This document shows, one piece after another, positions 32,643 to 44,766 of a stretch of DNA of 64,000 nucleotides. This DNA is from Hippasteria phrygiana (Eukaryota; Echinodermata; Asteroidea; Valvatida; Goniasteridae). Position 1 is the first letter of the stretch, and every line of letters starts with the position of its first letter. The translations under genes were made by a program, and so were the position numbers. The notes below the pieces were generated by a model. The model did no database searches. It was not told the origin of the DNA and saw only the letters and a list, made by a program, of their open reading frames with translations. Location: assembly GCA_037893225.1 (NCBI GenBank), contig JAZGUH010000002.1:1984001-2048000 (forward strand), read 5' to 3'.

Positions 32643-35452
32643 TGTGCCGTCGTAGCTATATTGTAAAGATAATGATTTTAATAATACTTGTCAATTTTGT
32701 GCGAGAAAAGGTGAGATTTTGAAAATTCCTTTAAAAATAATCAAAAACAAAACTTTTGTGACTTTTAAGGTTGGTCGCGGATCTAGGAGGGCAGCACAAA
32801 TATATATTTTTGCCTAAACATGTTCTACATGAGCATGATATGAATGCTTGTTGTATTTCAAGTTCAAATATTTCCAATTTTGTCAGGGGGGGGGGTTCTG
32901 TTTTTGTTTGGTAATACAAGGAACTATTTGTCAAAACTGTACAAAAAATCATCCATATAACCCACCAACAATGTTTTAAAGAAATGTACATGTACTTTAG
33001 AAATGGATTCCAAACTAGCTTTGCACATAAAATGTACATGTATGGCATTTCAAGGCACAAATACGTCTAAGTCTGCACAAAATGTGGCAAAATTCACATT
33101 CATGTGAGTCCCCTCCCCCCTTTTTCTCTAGTATTTCAGCAAGCATTTAGCATAGAGGTAAACATTGCTATATTAGTGAAAATCTTAGTTCACAAATTTT
33201 CCAATTGCCTTATTTTTGCCAACAAGAAAACGACTAAGTATTTTGCCAAAGAATCCAAGACACAAAAGTGATGGATAGTTGCAACAAGGCGATCCGTGGA
33301 TCACACGTGTCGCTTTTTTTTGTCACTGCATCGCATTTGCAACTTTTCAAATGAGAGTAATTTCACATGTTCAGCCCATTTTACAACTTGACCTCAGATG
33401 ACCTTTGACGGATTATTTTTTTTCTCCTCTTTCTTTTTCTAGAAGATTTTTCTCCGGAGTTGTTTATCAACATGAAAACTGATATCAACTTCAATTTCAA
33501 TACATGAATGCACAACCTACTGAAGATGTGCAAAAATGTAATGACGTCATGATGACGTCATCATGTATCAAAATACAAGCAATTAAAGATTAATATATTT
33601 AATCTTTGAAAATCAATATCAACCATGACAAACCTGAACTTGATTTTTGCGGGAATTTATAGAGTAAATCAGGGTCTTTAGTTTTGCTTCAGCGTGCAAA
33701 ATCACGTGACCCTTCCCATCCGGTCCAAACCGGAAGTGCCCTGTAATTTGAAAGTGGAAAAAAAAGGGGAACTTGCTTTCAATGATGTTAGTCTCTGGCT
33801 AGGTTGTACTTCACAAAAACATTACCGGTGACATCATAAAATGTTAGAGCGCTCTCTAGCGGCAGGTTGAAAAATGTTTAAAATGAATAATCGGTTGATG
33901 TGTGTAGCAAAGTTTGCTGAAATCACTTTATAACTGATGTATATAATCAGCTTTGTGTTAAGAGCAAGTTGAGGGGGAGAAAGATTAATGACGTCACCAG
34001 ACCGGAAGAGACAATGAAAAGACTGAAACCTTAAACAATTTCTGAAAAATCAAAGGCAAGAGATATAATCCAGATTTTTGCTTCAGATAGCACAGTTGAC
34101 ATACATGTAGCTCTCAAGCTTTCTGATGACGATGTCACGATGACGTCATCAAGTATCAGATTACAAGCAATCAAAAATTTCTAGATTTAATCTTTGAAAA
34201 TCAATATAAAATCAACCGTGAGAGATCTGATTTTGCTTTTTACGGGAATTGATAGAATAATCCAGGGTCTTCATTTTTTATATTACGTGCAAAATCACGT
34301 GACCCTTCCTTCCGGTTCAAACCGGAAGTGCCTTATAATTTGAAAGTGGGAAAAGATGTGAACTTGCTTTCAACTATGTTAGTCTCAGGCTAGGTTGTAC
34401 TTCACACAAACATTACCGCCGATGTCATAAAATGTTAGAGCGCCCTCTAGCGGCAGGTTAAAAATGTTTAAACTTAATAATCAGTTGATGTGTGTGGGGA
34501 AGTTTGCTGAAATCATTTTATGTGCTCAGAACAAGTTGTGGGGGAGAAAGATTAATGACGTCACCAGACCGGATGTTACAATGAAAAGACCTTTAAACCT
34601 TAAAAAATTGCTCAAAAATCAACCGTGAGAGATATATATTGTAATCCAGATTTTTGCTTCGGATAGCACAGTTAACATAGCTCTCGAACATTTTTATAAT
34701 GACGTCGCGATGACGTCATCAAGTATCAGATTACAAGTGATCAAAGATTTCTAGATTTAAACTTTGAAAATCAATATAAAATCAACCGTGAGAGATCTGA
34801 TTTTGCTTTTTGCGGGAATTGATAGGATTAATACATGGTCTTCATTTTTGATATCACGTGCAAAATCACGTGACCCTTCCTTCCGGTTGAAACCGGAAGT
34901 GCCTTGTAATTTGAAATTGCTAAAAGATGTGAACTTGCTTTCAACGATGTTAGTCTGCGGCAAGGGTGGGATTTTAAAAAATTTGACCAGTGATGACGTC
35001 ATGCATTATTCAAGTGCCCTCTGGCGGCAGGTTGAAAAATGTAAAAAATGAATTTTCAGTTGCTTTGTATGGCAAAGTTTGCGGTAATCGCTACAAAAAA
35101 ATGTGTGATGACCTGCATACATTGATTGACAATGTTGTTCTACATGTACCCACCCGCCCAAACACCGTGCGTTTGTAATAAAACAAATGTCTACCTCTAG
35201 TTTAATTTATTGTGTTGCTGTACCTCATTCCTAGCCCATGCTACAACCTTCTGAAGTTGTCACAGTCATGTCCCCGGTTTTAAGAAAGTGAACTTCATCA
35301 AAGTCGGTGAAATGTGTGAACTACATTGTATGCTCTCAGTGCAAAAAAATATAAAACAAATTGAAGCAAACAAACAAATCAATGCAATACAATATTTAAC
35401 GATTGTGTTCAGTTAGATTTAAAAATGTTAATACATGTATCCCAAAATTGAC
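32643..35452 (+). repeat. 2810-bp direct repeat, left copy
   Basis: Matches 36451-39260 at a constant offset of 3808 bp, with no difference found on reading. Homology begins at TGTGCCGTCG and ends at CAAAATTGAC. It is not an LTR pair: no matching target duplication, no CA end, and no retroelement coding in the spacer. It contains three subunits of about 580 bp (33530-35060). Long frames inside it (32731, 34757, 34764) show no recognisable protein. Confidence 0.95.
33530..35060 (+). repeat. Three about 580-bp subunits with clustered TF-like motifs (left block)
   Basis: The landmark GTGCAAAATCACGTGACCC recurs near 33694, 34287 and 34857. Each unit carries TGACGTCA octamers, CACGTGAC, a CCGGTT-nn-AACCGGAAGTGCC palindrome and (in the 3' part) GCCCTCTAGCGGCAGG. 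The third unit is shortened. The same array is repeated at 37338-38868. Confidence 0.8.
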
Positions 35453-36450
35453 CTCCCAGTCAAAAAATTGTTGTTTCTGCTTCTAAGTTCTCAGAATTCC
35501 TTGGTGCAACTTTCTACTCATTTTCTTGAGCCATGTCCCTACTATTCAGTCCAAATCTTAGCAGACAAATACAAATCTTAGTTTTTTATGTCTATCAAGA
35601 CTTGCTCTGTTCCTCTTCACTCCAGACTCAATGCACTTGAGGCTCAGTACAGATAAATGTTAATAGATACCTTCTCTCTCTGTTAATTTTCTGTATCTTT
35701 TTTCTTCCTTGTAGCCTTCACCTCGAGTGGCCCTTTGGCATTGTGTTTGGCGATTAACATTTAAAAAATCCATCCACACAAACGTACATGGGTTATTCCA
35801 TGAAATTGAGACACACACACATTTTGGCATTCTTTGATCATGTAATTGTTTTTCTTGTTTAAACTAAACTGACTTTAATGGTGACTATGGTATGAACTTG
35901 AAGATTAAAAGGAAGGCTTTTGAATGATACAAAACATGAGGGCATTATTTGAGATATATATTCATGTTTTGTCACCAAGTGTGATGGTGTCCCGGGCTAA
36001 ATTATGGGGTAATTTTGTGACATAAAAACTTACAAAATACAAATAGGGTTCAGAGGTTAAAAAAATTTAGTATTTTATTTTCTTTTACATGAGCAGTTAG
36101 CAAAAACTGCATGTAACTTAACAAATCATATTTTCAGTATCTCTTACATCTTTTCTGTTATATGGCTAACAAATCTGTGGTTAGAGAGGTAACGGATGGT
36201 GTCCCACTCTGTTAAATTTTGTTACATCCTGCTTGCATGTCTAACTTTCTTACTTTTCATCAAATGAAGTCTGAATTAAATTTCTTTTCTTTTATGTGAT
36301 TACCGTTTTAATAAAATTAACTTGTAGAGTCAATATATTGGACTGCCTTTTCAAAATTAGGGCAAAATGGACTCGGATGTAACGGTGGTGTCCCACGTTA
36401 CATCCTAGCAATTTTGGGAACTTTCTTCCATAATTTATCTGTAAGCAGTA
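35453..36450. other. 998-bp unique spacer between the 2.8-kb repeats
   Basis: No gene. It contains spaced 'ggtgtcccac / ggtgtcccgg' phrases (35987, 36197 and 36388) with flanking GTTACATCC and AACGG text, which look like scraps of another short repeat. Confidence 0.6.
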
Positions 36451-39260
36451 TGTGCCGTCGTAGCTATATTGTAAAGATAATGATTTTAATAATACTTGTC
36501 AATTTTGTGCGAGAAAAGGTGAGATTTTGAAAATTCCTTTAAAAATAATCAAAAACAAAACTTTTGTGACTTTTAAGGTTGGTCGCGGATCTAGGAGGGC
36601 AGCACAAATATATATTTTTGCCTAAACATGTTCTACATGAGCATGATATGAATGCTTGTTGTATTTCAAGTTCAAATATTTCCAATTTTGTCAGGGGGGG
36701 GGGTTCTGTTTTTGTTTGGTAATACAAGGAACTATTTGTCAAAACTGTACAAAAAATCATCCATATAACCCACCAACAATGTTTTAAAGAAATGTACATG
36801 TACTTTAGAAATGGATTCCAAACTAGCTTTGCACATAAAATGTACATGTATGGCATTTCAAGGCACAAATACGTCTAAGTCTGCACAAAATGTGGCAAAA
36901 TTCACATTCATGTGAGTCCCCTCCCCCCTTTTTCTCTAGTATTTCAGCAAGCATTTAGCATAGAGGTAAACATTGCTATATTAGTGAAAATCTTAGTTCA
37001 CAAATTTTCCAATTGCCTTATTTTTGCCAACAAGAAAACGACTAAGTATTTTGCCAAAGAATCCAAGACACAAAAGTGATGGATAGTTGCAACAAGGCGA
37101 TCCGTGGATCACACGTGTCGCTTTTTTTTGTCACTGCATCGCATTTGCAACTTTTCAAATGAGAGTAATTTCACATGTTCAGCCCATTTTACAACTTGAC
37201 CTCAGATGACCTTTGACGGATTATTTTTTTTCTCCTCTTTCTTTTTCTAGAAGATTTTTCTCCGGAGTTGTTTATCAACATGAAAACTGATATCAACTTC
37301 AATTTCAATACATGAATGCACAACCTACTGAAGATGTGCAAAAATGTAATGACGTCATGATGACGTCATCATGTATCAAAATACAAGCAATTAAAGATTA
37401 ATATATTTAATCTTTGAAAATCAATATCAACCATGACAAACCTGAACTTGATTTTTGCGGGAATTTATAGAGTAAATCAGGGTCTTTAGTTTTGCTTCAG
37501 CGTGCAAAATCACGTGACCCTTCCCATCCGGTCCAAACCGGAAGTGCCCTGTAATTTGAAAGTGGAAAAAAAAGGGGAACTTGCTTTCAATGATGTTAGT
37601 CTCTGGCTAGGTTGTACTTCACAAAAACATTACCGGTGACATCATAAAATGTTAGAGCGCTCTCTAGCGGCAGGTTGAAAAATGTTTAAAATGAATAATC
37701 GGTTGATGTGTGTAGCAAAGTTTGCTGAAATCACTTTATAACTGATGTATATAATCAGCTTTGTGTTAAGAGCAAGTTGAGGGGGAGAAAGATTAATGAC
37801 GTCACCAGACCGGAAGAGACAATGAAAAGACTGAAACCTTAAACAATTTCTGAAAAATCAAAGGCAAGAGATATAATCCAGATTTTTGCTTCAGATAGCA
37901 CAGTTGACATACATGTAGCTCTCAAGCTTTCTGATGACGATGTCACGATGACGTCATCAAGTATCAGATTACAAGCAATCAAAAATTTCTAGATTTAATC
38001 TTTGAAAATCAATATAAAATCAACCGTGAGAGATCTGATTTTGCTTTTTACGGGAATTGATAGAATAATCCAGGGTCTTCATTTTTTATATTACGTGCAA
38101 AATCACGTGACCCTTCCTTCCGGTTCAAACCGGAAGTGCCTTATAATTTGAAAGTGGGAAAAGATGTGAACTTGCTTTCAACTATGTTAGTCTCAGGCTA
38201 GGTTGTACTTCACACAAACATTACCGCCGATGTCATAAAATGTTAGAGCGCCCTCTAGCGGCAGGTTAAAAATGTTTAAACTTAATAATCAGTTGATGTG
38301 TGTGGGGAAGTTTGCTGAAATCATTTTATGTGCTCAGAACAAGTTGTGGGGGAGAAAGATTAATGACGTCACCAGACCGGATGTTACAATGAAAAGACCT
38401 TTAAACCTTAAAAAATTGCTCAAAAATCAACCGTGAGAGATATATATTGTAATCCAGATTTTTGCTTCGGATAGCACAGTTAACATAGCTCTCGAACATT
38501 TTTATAATGACGTCGCGATGACGTCATCAAGTATCAGATTACAAGTGATCAAAGATTTCTAGATTTAAACTTTGAAAATCAATATAAAATCAACCGTGAG
38601 AGATCTGATTTTGCTTTTTGCGGGAATTGATAGGATTAATACATGGTCTTCATTTTTGATATCACGTGCAAAATCACGTGACCCTTCCTTCCGGTTGAAA
38701 CCGGAAGTGCCTTGTAATTTGAAATTGCTAAAAGATGTGAACTTGCTTTCAACGATGTTAGTCTGCGGCAAGGGTGGGATTTTAAAAAATTTGACCAGTG
38801 ATGACGTCATGCATTATTCAAGTGCCCTCTGGCGGCAGGTTGAAAAATGTAAAAAATGAATTTTCAGTTGCTTTGTATGGCAAAGTTTGCGGTAATCGCT
38901 ACAAAAAAATGTGTGATGACCTGCATACATTGATTGACAATGTTGTTCTACATGTACCCACCCGCCCAAACACCGTGCGTTTGTAATAAAACAAATGTCT
39001 ACCTCTAGTTTAATTTATTGTGTTGCTGTACCTCATTCCTAGCCCATGCTACAACCTTCTGAAGTTGTCACAGTCATGTCCCCGGTTTTAAGAAAGTGAA
39101 CTTCATCAAAGTCGGTGAAATGTGTGAACTACATTGTATGCTCTCAGTGCAAAAAAATATAAAACAAATTGAAGCAAACAAACAAATCAATGCAATACAA
39201 TATTTAACGATTGTGTTCAGTTAGATTTAAAAATGTTAATACATGTATCCCAAAATTGAC
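36451..39260 (+). repeat. 2810-bp direct repeat, right copy
   Basis: The second copy of 32643-35452, including its three subunits at about 37338-38868. The flanks differ completely on both sides. Lack of divergence implies a very recent event, gene conversion, or a haplotype-merging assembly error. Confidence 0.95.
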
Positions 39261-40680
39261 TGTCTAAACATCCCCAAGCACTTGCACACTATTTTCAATC
39301 CTGTTTGCATCTTTGGCTCATATTGGTATCAGCAGTTTCAATGAGGAGAGGTTTGCTTCAGTGGCTGGTCCTTGCTTTCATTGATTGCACCAAACACTTG
39401 TCAGCATCACTCCTGCCTACTCCAGCAAGTACATCTGACTTGTAATTAAAGGGGATGTATTACTGCAAAGTCTCTGTACACTAAACCCTGGCTGTCACAC
39501 ACACATGGGAGATTAATAACAATATTATGAATGCACCATTAGTTTAAACGTGATAGCATCTGGAATCACTGATCTGTGACTGCTTCAATGCATGTCACAT
39601 TGTCATAGCATGGGCAGCAGCTTCTTGCACTTTTAAAAAAGAAATATGAAATAGCCACAATGTATGAACACGTATTTAATGAAAAACTCATGATTATTTT
39701 GAACTACATGTAACCCTGGTAACATCAATTGCCATAAATTGTAATGTTCTTTCTTTTTTTGAGTTCATACCAAAACTACGTGTAATTTTAACTCCGAATT
39801 GCTAATTTGTAACAAAAACATTTGACCATGAGTAGTAACCTATTAAGACATGTGGTATTCATGACAATACAAAAATACTGAGTCACAAAATCAATGGTTT
39901 AAGGGCTGGAGAAGTCTATGCATAAGGCTTTAATTCCTGATTCAGCTTGAAACTACATGAACACCTCAGAAGTAAACAATTAAATGCACATGTATATATC
40001 ATGCAAATTAAAATTCACCAAAAACTATTTTAAAATGTTGTGTTCCCAAAAGAGAGAAAACGTGTAGTACTGATCAGCATTCACATAGACAGGGGCTTGA
40101 TCTGTCTATGAGATTTTGTAATTCAGGACACATTCTTGAATGCATTTTTATCTCCAAGAGCGATTATGTAAAGCAAAGTACCTGTCAAACAAGTAAAAAG
40201 TAGTGTGAAGTCAATTTTAATGATACTTGATGGGAAATTACACAGATCAGGTGTAACAGGGACACCAAAAAATGTCACACTTTTCTGGACCCCAAATTTA
40301 TAGAATGACCCATATGGCTGTTTTGATATTTGACTTGGAGTGCAATTACATATTTTGTTGGCTGCCTGGAGCCTTCAATGGGCCTGACTGGATAAAAAAT
40401 ATAAAGTATAGCCCATTTCACACGAGCGCTGGAAACACACATCTGCGATGATTGGCGCCGGGTGTCTGACACCCCACGATGCCTGTGATTTCCTCGCAGG
40501 CTTTCCCACGATACAACACAGTCCGGCAGCGAACGTTTTGTAGCATTTGCGTGCGTGGATCAAAGGCTACCTGTTTTTCGCTGGTACTGCGATATTTTTT
40601 TGAACGGTGGAATTTCCAAGCACCAGTGATTTTCCTGTGACGCGCATGCTTTCATTCCTCATTAATTTTTATATAGACTA

Positions 40681-40880
40681 ATCCGGCAACAAAATTAGAA
40701 GCATGTACTGCGGTGGCACCACGCTCGCGTGGGCGTTTTACGCACGCGCTCGATGCAGCTTCGACCAACAGGTTGTTTACAATTTGCCAAAATGCGCACG
40801 CGACTCAAATTAAAGACGCGGGCATCCTGCACGCGAGCGTGGCACAACTGCTAAATGGCTTCTAATTTTGCTCGGCGAAT
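40681..40880. mobile_element. 200-bp palindromic MITE-like element
   Basis: The left arm CAAAATTAGAAGC and CCACGCTCGCGTG (40689-40720) are matched inverted on the right by CACGCGAGCGTGG and GCTTCTAATTTTG (40828-40870). Outer bases ATCCGGC / CGGCGAAT also pair partly. The centre is CpG-rich. The 97-codon frame starting at 40855 begins inside it and is not credited as a gene. Confidence 0.65.
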
Positions 40881-41289
40881 TCCTGTATACAAAATGTATT
40901 TAAGCAAACAGACGTATGAAGCCAAACCACAGTCCACAACCGGAACCATGCACGTTCAATTGTGTGCCGCTGGTTCCCTGTTAACATCCAGTATTCTTTA
41001 TGGGTACGTGCTGTTGGAACCAGTGAATTTGGATAGTCTCTCATTCGTGCCGTTTTGCACCAAGTACAAGTCACACCAACATTGGGCGGTCCTTTTCATG
41101 ATGCTCTCAGGTGGACAAATTTTATTTAATGAACAACTTTTCTCCTAATATTTAGTCAGGAAATACACCTAGGCTAACATTTATAAGTAAAAAACACATG
41201 CCCTTGGCTTTGTAATTACAGTCACAGACTATTCTGCTGTGTTTTATTCCTCCATGGCTATATCAACACATCGAAACATGAAAACAACC

Positions 41290-41810
41290 AGGAAACTCTG
41301 ACGCATTCAAAAAAGGCTAATGTGGCATTGCACATGCGCATTTTCAGCGCAACCACGAATATTTGTGCACGTATTCCTCGACGATGAAACATTTTTTGCC
41401 CGTTGCAGATTACCCTTGTTCTCTCTGCGAGATGTCATATCACGATTTCGTGACGTAACTGGGCGTTTTTTGTTTATCAAATGCAGGAGAAGTAACATCA
41501 TCAATAAATTGTTTTCGTGAACCGCCATTTTGTAGCGGAGCTACAGCAAACTGCGCATGCGTAATAGCAATTTCACGCGTCGTATCCTCGAGAGAATCGC
41601 ATCGATACATTTCACACGACCAATCTCGGTGATCGTCGCACGGATGTCGCATCGATGCGAACTTTTGGAGGTGGTCTCAATCCCCGTCACGAACCGCACG
41701 GGACCTGCGCGATTTGGCAACAGAGATACACTTTCACACGGCACGAAATCCGTGCATTGGTGACATCGATGCGATTTCATCGCACGGGACCCGTGGGAGA
41801 CCGATTACCA
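41290..41810. other. CpG-rich stretch with ATCGATGCGAT inverted repeats
   Basis: Higher CpG density than its surroundings, with AATCGCATCGAT (41594) inverted at 41766 (ATCGATGCGATT) and related GCACGGGACC strings. No intact frame with a recognisable domain. It may be an old MITE or a regulatory island. Confidence 0.4.
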
Positions 41811-41820
41811 TTAATCTTAT

Positions 41821-41945
41821 ATTATAGGGCGACCGGGTGTTTTAGGGCGACCGTTTACGGTCACCATAACGCATAACTAATGGGGAAAATTTGGGTTAGG
41901 TCACATTTAAGCCAATGCACAAACGCCATAGACCGGTCGACCGAA
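41821..41945 (-). repeat. GGGCGACCG palindromic repeat, copy 2
   Basis: The inverted relative of 22798-22920. On the minus strand it reads GACCGGTCTATGGCGTTTGT, 'aatgtgacctaaccca' and GTGACCG-taaa-CGGTCGCCCT. GGGCGACC occurs at both the hairpin and the outer end. Confidence 0.65.
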
Positions 41946-41949
41946 CGAG

Positions 41950-42433
41950 GAAGGTGCTCGTCACCGAAAGCTCGGACAACTTCATTACGTGAGCACTATA
42001 ATTACTTAACATTTCAACTTACTACTTATACATAGTGCTACGCAGCATTCCACTTTTTCTATTTCAATTCCACCGCTGCGAACTTTTAAGATCTATCATT
42101 GTTAATGGCCCGTTTAATATCCACATTGCATCTCCGTCAACGTCTTTTGGACTACATGCCCGATTGGACACTATCTATCCTGTGCCTCCTGACAACGACT
42201 CTACTGACGCCCAGCGCCGTTCCTTAGAACGCATAACATTCAACTTGGGAACGTGCTCCCCCGACGGCATCAACGTGGAATTCAACGCGTTCATTCCACC
42301 CAAGAACGCACCGCCATAACATCCCTGACGAAGGTGCTCGTCACCGAAAGCTCGGACAACTTCATTACGTGAGCACTATAATAACTTAACATTTCAACTT
42401 ACTACTTATACATAGTGCTACGCAGCATTCCAC

Positions 42434-42434
<1 letters not shown>
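41950..42434 (+). mobile_element. Penelope-like element remnant flanked by about 104-bp direct repeats
   Basis: A 104-bp segment (41950-42053: GAAGGTGCTCGTCACCGAAA to GCAGCATTCCAC) recurs at 42330-42433 with about one mismatch. Between them a plus-strand frame (to 42319) reads YPVPPDNDSTDAQRRSLERI then TCSPDGINVEFNAFIPP, similar to the end of the GIY-YIG-bearing C-terminus of Penelope-like elements (W/F-x-x-x-L-x-T-x-x-PxGxN). Direct terminal repeats around partial copies are usual for this class. An (AT)n tract follows at 42436-42468. The family call is tentative. Confidence 0.45.
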
Positions 42435-42471
<37 letters not shown>

Positions 42472-42887
42472 TTTATATACTGACGTTTATAGGAATTCCC
42501 TACCAGCAAAATGGATTTTTATGAACTTCACTTCAGATTACTGACAGTGTTTTAACTAAATAGAAGTGTATTTTCATAAGCAAGTCTTCATAAGCAATTG
42601 GAGATCTACTCTCATGACTCCAGATCCAAGATTAACCTTCTTTTTAAACATCAACATTTTGAACTTTTAAAAATTTCTGAAGTTTCCACAAAGTTTCTGA
42701 AAATTTCTGAAGTTTCCACAAAGTTTCTGAAAATTTCTGCAAATTTCCGTAAATTGCCAGTGGAAAATTATCACGTTCAAAATTCCTGGGAATTCTGCAA
42801 CCCTAACCTCGGGGGTCTATCGAGGCTGCACCCTTACATGTACCACAGCCTTATTCTGCTGTGCTATTGACTGGATCCTAAAACCTA

Positions 42888-43585
42888 AAGGTTCGATAGT
42901 CCGAAGGTTCTTTAGTCCAAAGGGTTATTAGTCCGAAGGTTCGTTAGTCCGAAGGCTCAATAGTCCGAAGGCTCAATAGTCCAAAGTTTCGATAGTCCAA
43001 AGGTTCATTAGTCCGAAGGTTCGTTAGTCCGAAGGCTCAATAGTCCGAAGGCTCAATAGTCCAAAGTTTTGATAGTCCAAAGGTTCGATAGTCCGAAGGT
43101 TCGATAGTCCGAAGGTTCAATAGTCCGAAGGGCCCATTAGTCCGTAAAGAGAATAAGGTTAAATATCCGAAGGTTCAATAGTCCCAATAGACGATAGGGT
43201 GCGATAGTCCGAATCGACAATACGATTCGATAGTCCGAATGGACGATCAGGTTCGATATTCCAAATAGACGATAGGGTTCGATAGTCCGAATTGACAATA
43301 GACCTTATTGCCGATTCGGACTATCCAACCTTATTGTCAATTCGGCCTATCGAACCTTCGGACATATTAACCTTATTCTAAATTTGGACAACCGAACAAT
43401 TCAAATAAATGAACCTTCAGATAAATGAACCTGCGGATTGTCGGCCCTTCGGACCAATGGACCTTCGGAATATCGCATCAAATGTTCGGATTAACGAACC
43501 TTATTTCATTTTCAAACTAACGAAGCCCCTATAGTGAATTTGTATGTTCAGAATATCGAACCTTCGGACTATCGGGCGGACACCC
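42888..43585. repeat. Inverted minisatellite of GGTTCGATAGTCCGAA units
   Basis: 16-bp units (GGTTCGATAGTCCGAA and variants with TTAG or CAATAG) run from 42891 to about 43140. An 80-bp five-unit higher-order repeat is doubled at 42938-43017 and 43018-43097. About 31-bp units with GACAATAGGG text follow to 43300. From 43305 to 43585 the repeat is in the opposite orientation (TTCGGACTATCGAACC). The whole could form a long cruciform. No frame is maintained. Confidence 0.85.
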
Positions 43586-44317
43586 CTAAACCACTGTCAA
43601 GCAGACTTTAGAGTAACGGCTGGCAACATATCCTTCGCAGATCTGGACTATACTAATGATGACACAATGTTCTTCAGATAGCCTGACCTATTGCCTCCAG
43701 AGGTTCGAGGAAGAAGCCAGGACAAACACATCAATAATAACAATAATAATAACAACAGGCATTTATAGAGCACTCTTACACAAGGTACCACAGTACAGTG
43801 CTTAACAAGAATAAACAAAGGTCTCATAGACAAGCAGCTCAGAAAAATCACTGATCATCACTACTTTAATAAGTCGACCAAAGATACATACATGATGCCA
43901 CTGAAAGCCCAACCCGACACTGTTGAACAGAAAAGTCGAGATTGTTCTTGAACACATCCAAGAACTGCGGCTGCGCAGACCTGATTTTCTTGGGGAGACT
44001 CGGTGTTCCAAAGGCACAAAGCATGCATAAAATGCACGATCACCTGAAGCAGAGAGCAAATTTGGATCAACCAGGAGTGTGCTGAACCTGATATGAGGGA
44101 AGACCAGGCCGTCCAGTTTTATTATTAAACATTGATTAGTTTACTGAGGTATTGATGGAGGTGTTGTGGAGACTCTTCTAAACAATCGTGAGAATTTTAC
44201 AGACAATTCCATGATGAACTGGGAGCTAGTGAAGTTGACGGAAGAGCAGGGTAACATGGTATCATACTTCCTACACTAACCCTAACCCCTTGGGTAACTT
44301 TACTAGAAAGTATCCTG

Positions 44318-44766
44318 AATCCGCCAAAATCCACCTATTTTGTCATGCACAAAAAGTTGGTTTTGGTGACTGCTCAATATGGAGGTATCCTGAATCCATC
44401 AAAATCCTGCAGTAACACTAGGCTTACAATCCTCAATCCATCAAAATCCCCCAGGTTTCAATATGGAGATATCCTGAATCCGCCGAAATCCTCCAAAACA
44501 GGGGAAGGATTTTGATGGATTTATGTACATTAACCCTAACCCCCTAGACCTTTTTTGCTAGGAACCATCCTCAATCCTCTAAAATCCTCTGATTGCCCTG
44601 CCCCAAAAATGCATTCATCCTCAATCCTCCAAAATCCTCCGCTTGAAACACCATTCATCCTCAATCCTCAAATCCTCTTTTAAAAAAAATACCATTCATC
44701 CTCAATCCTCCAAAATCCTCCAAAACTGCAAGAAGGATTTTGGAGGATTGAGGTGGGTTAGGGTTA
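44318..44766. repeat. CCTCAATCCTCCAAAAT minisatellite
   Basis: Many copies of ATCCTCAATCCTCCAAAATC, strongest at 44625-44730 and looser upstream ('gaatccgccaaaatcc'). The right end turns to the inverse strand GGATTTTGGAGGATTGAGG (44740). Related text is at 47818-47910. Confidence 0.7.

Noticed and set aside
34757..35051. Overlapping frames on both strands inside the 2.8-kb repeat
   Set aside because: They mirror each other across the same DNA, contain repeat landmarks and show no domain.
32643..39260. The 2.8-kb repeats as LTRs of a retrotransposon
   Set aside because: No target duplication, the right end is not CA, and the 998-bp spacer has no primer site, polypurine tract or coding sequence.
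40855..41148. 97-codon open frame starting MASNFARRIPVYK
   Set aside because: It starts inside the palindromic element at 40681-40880 and shows no domain, splice support or composition typical of coding DNA.
42035..42319. Host gene encoded by the 94-codon frame
   Set aside because: It lies between direct repeats and matches the tail of a retroelement better than any host protein.
42888..43585. CRISPR array
   Set aside because: The units are contiguous 16-mers with no unique spacers, and the context is eukaryotic.
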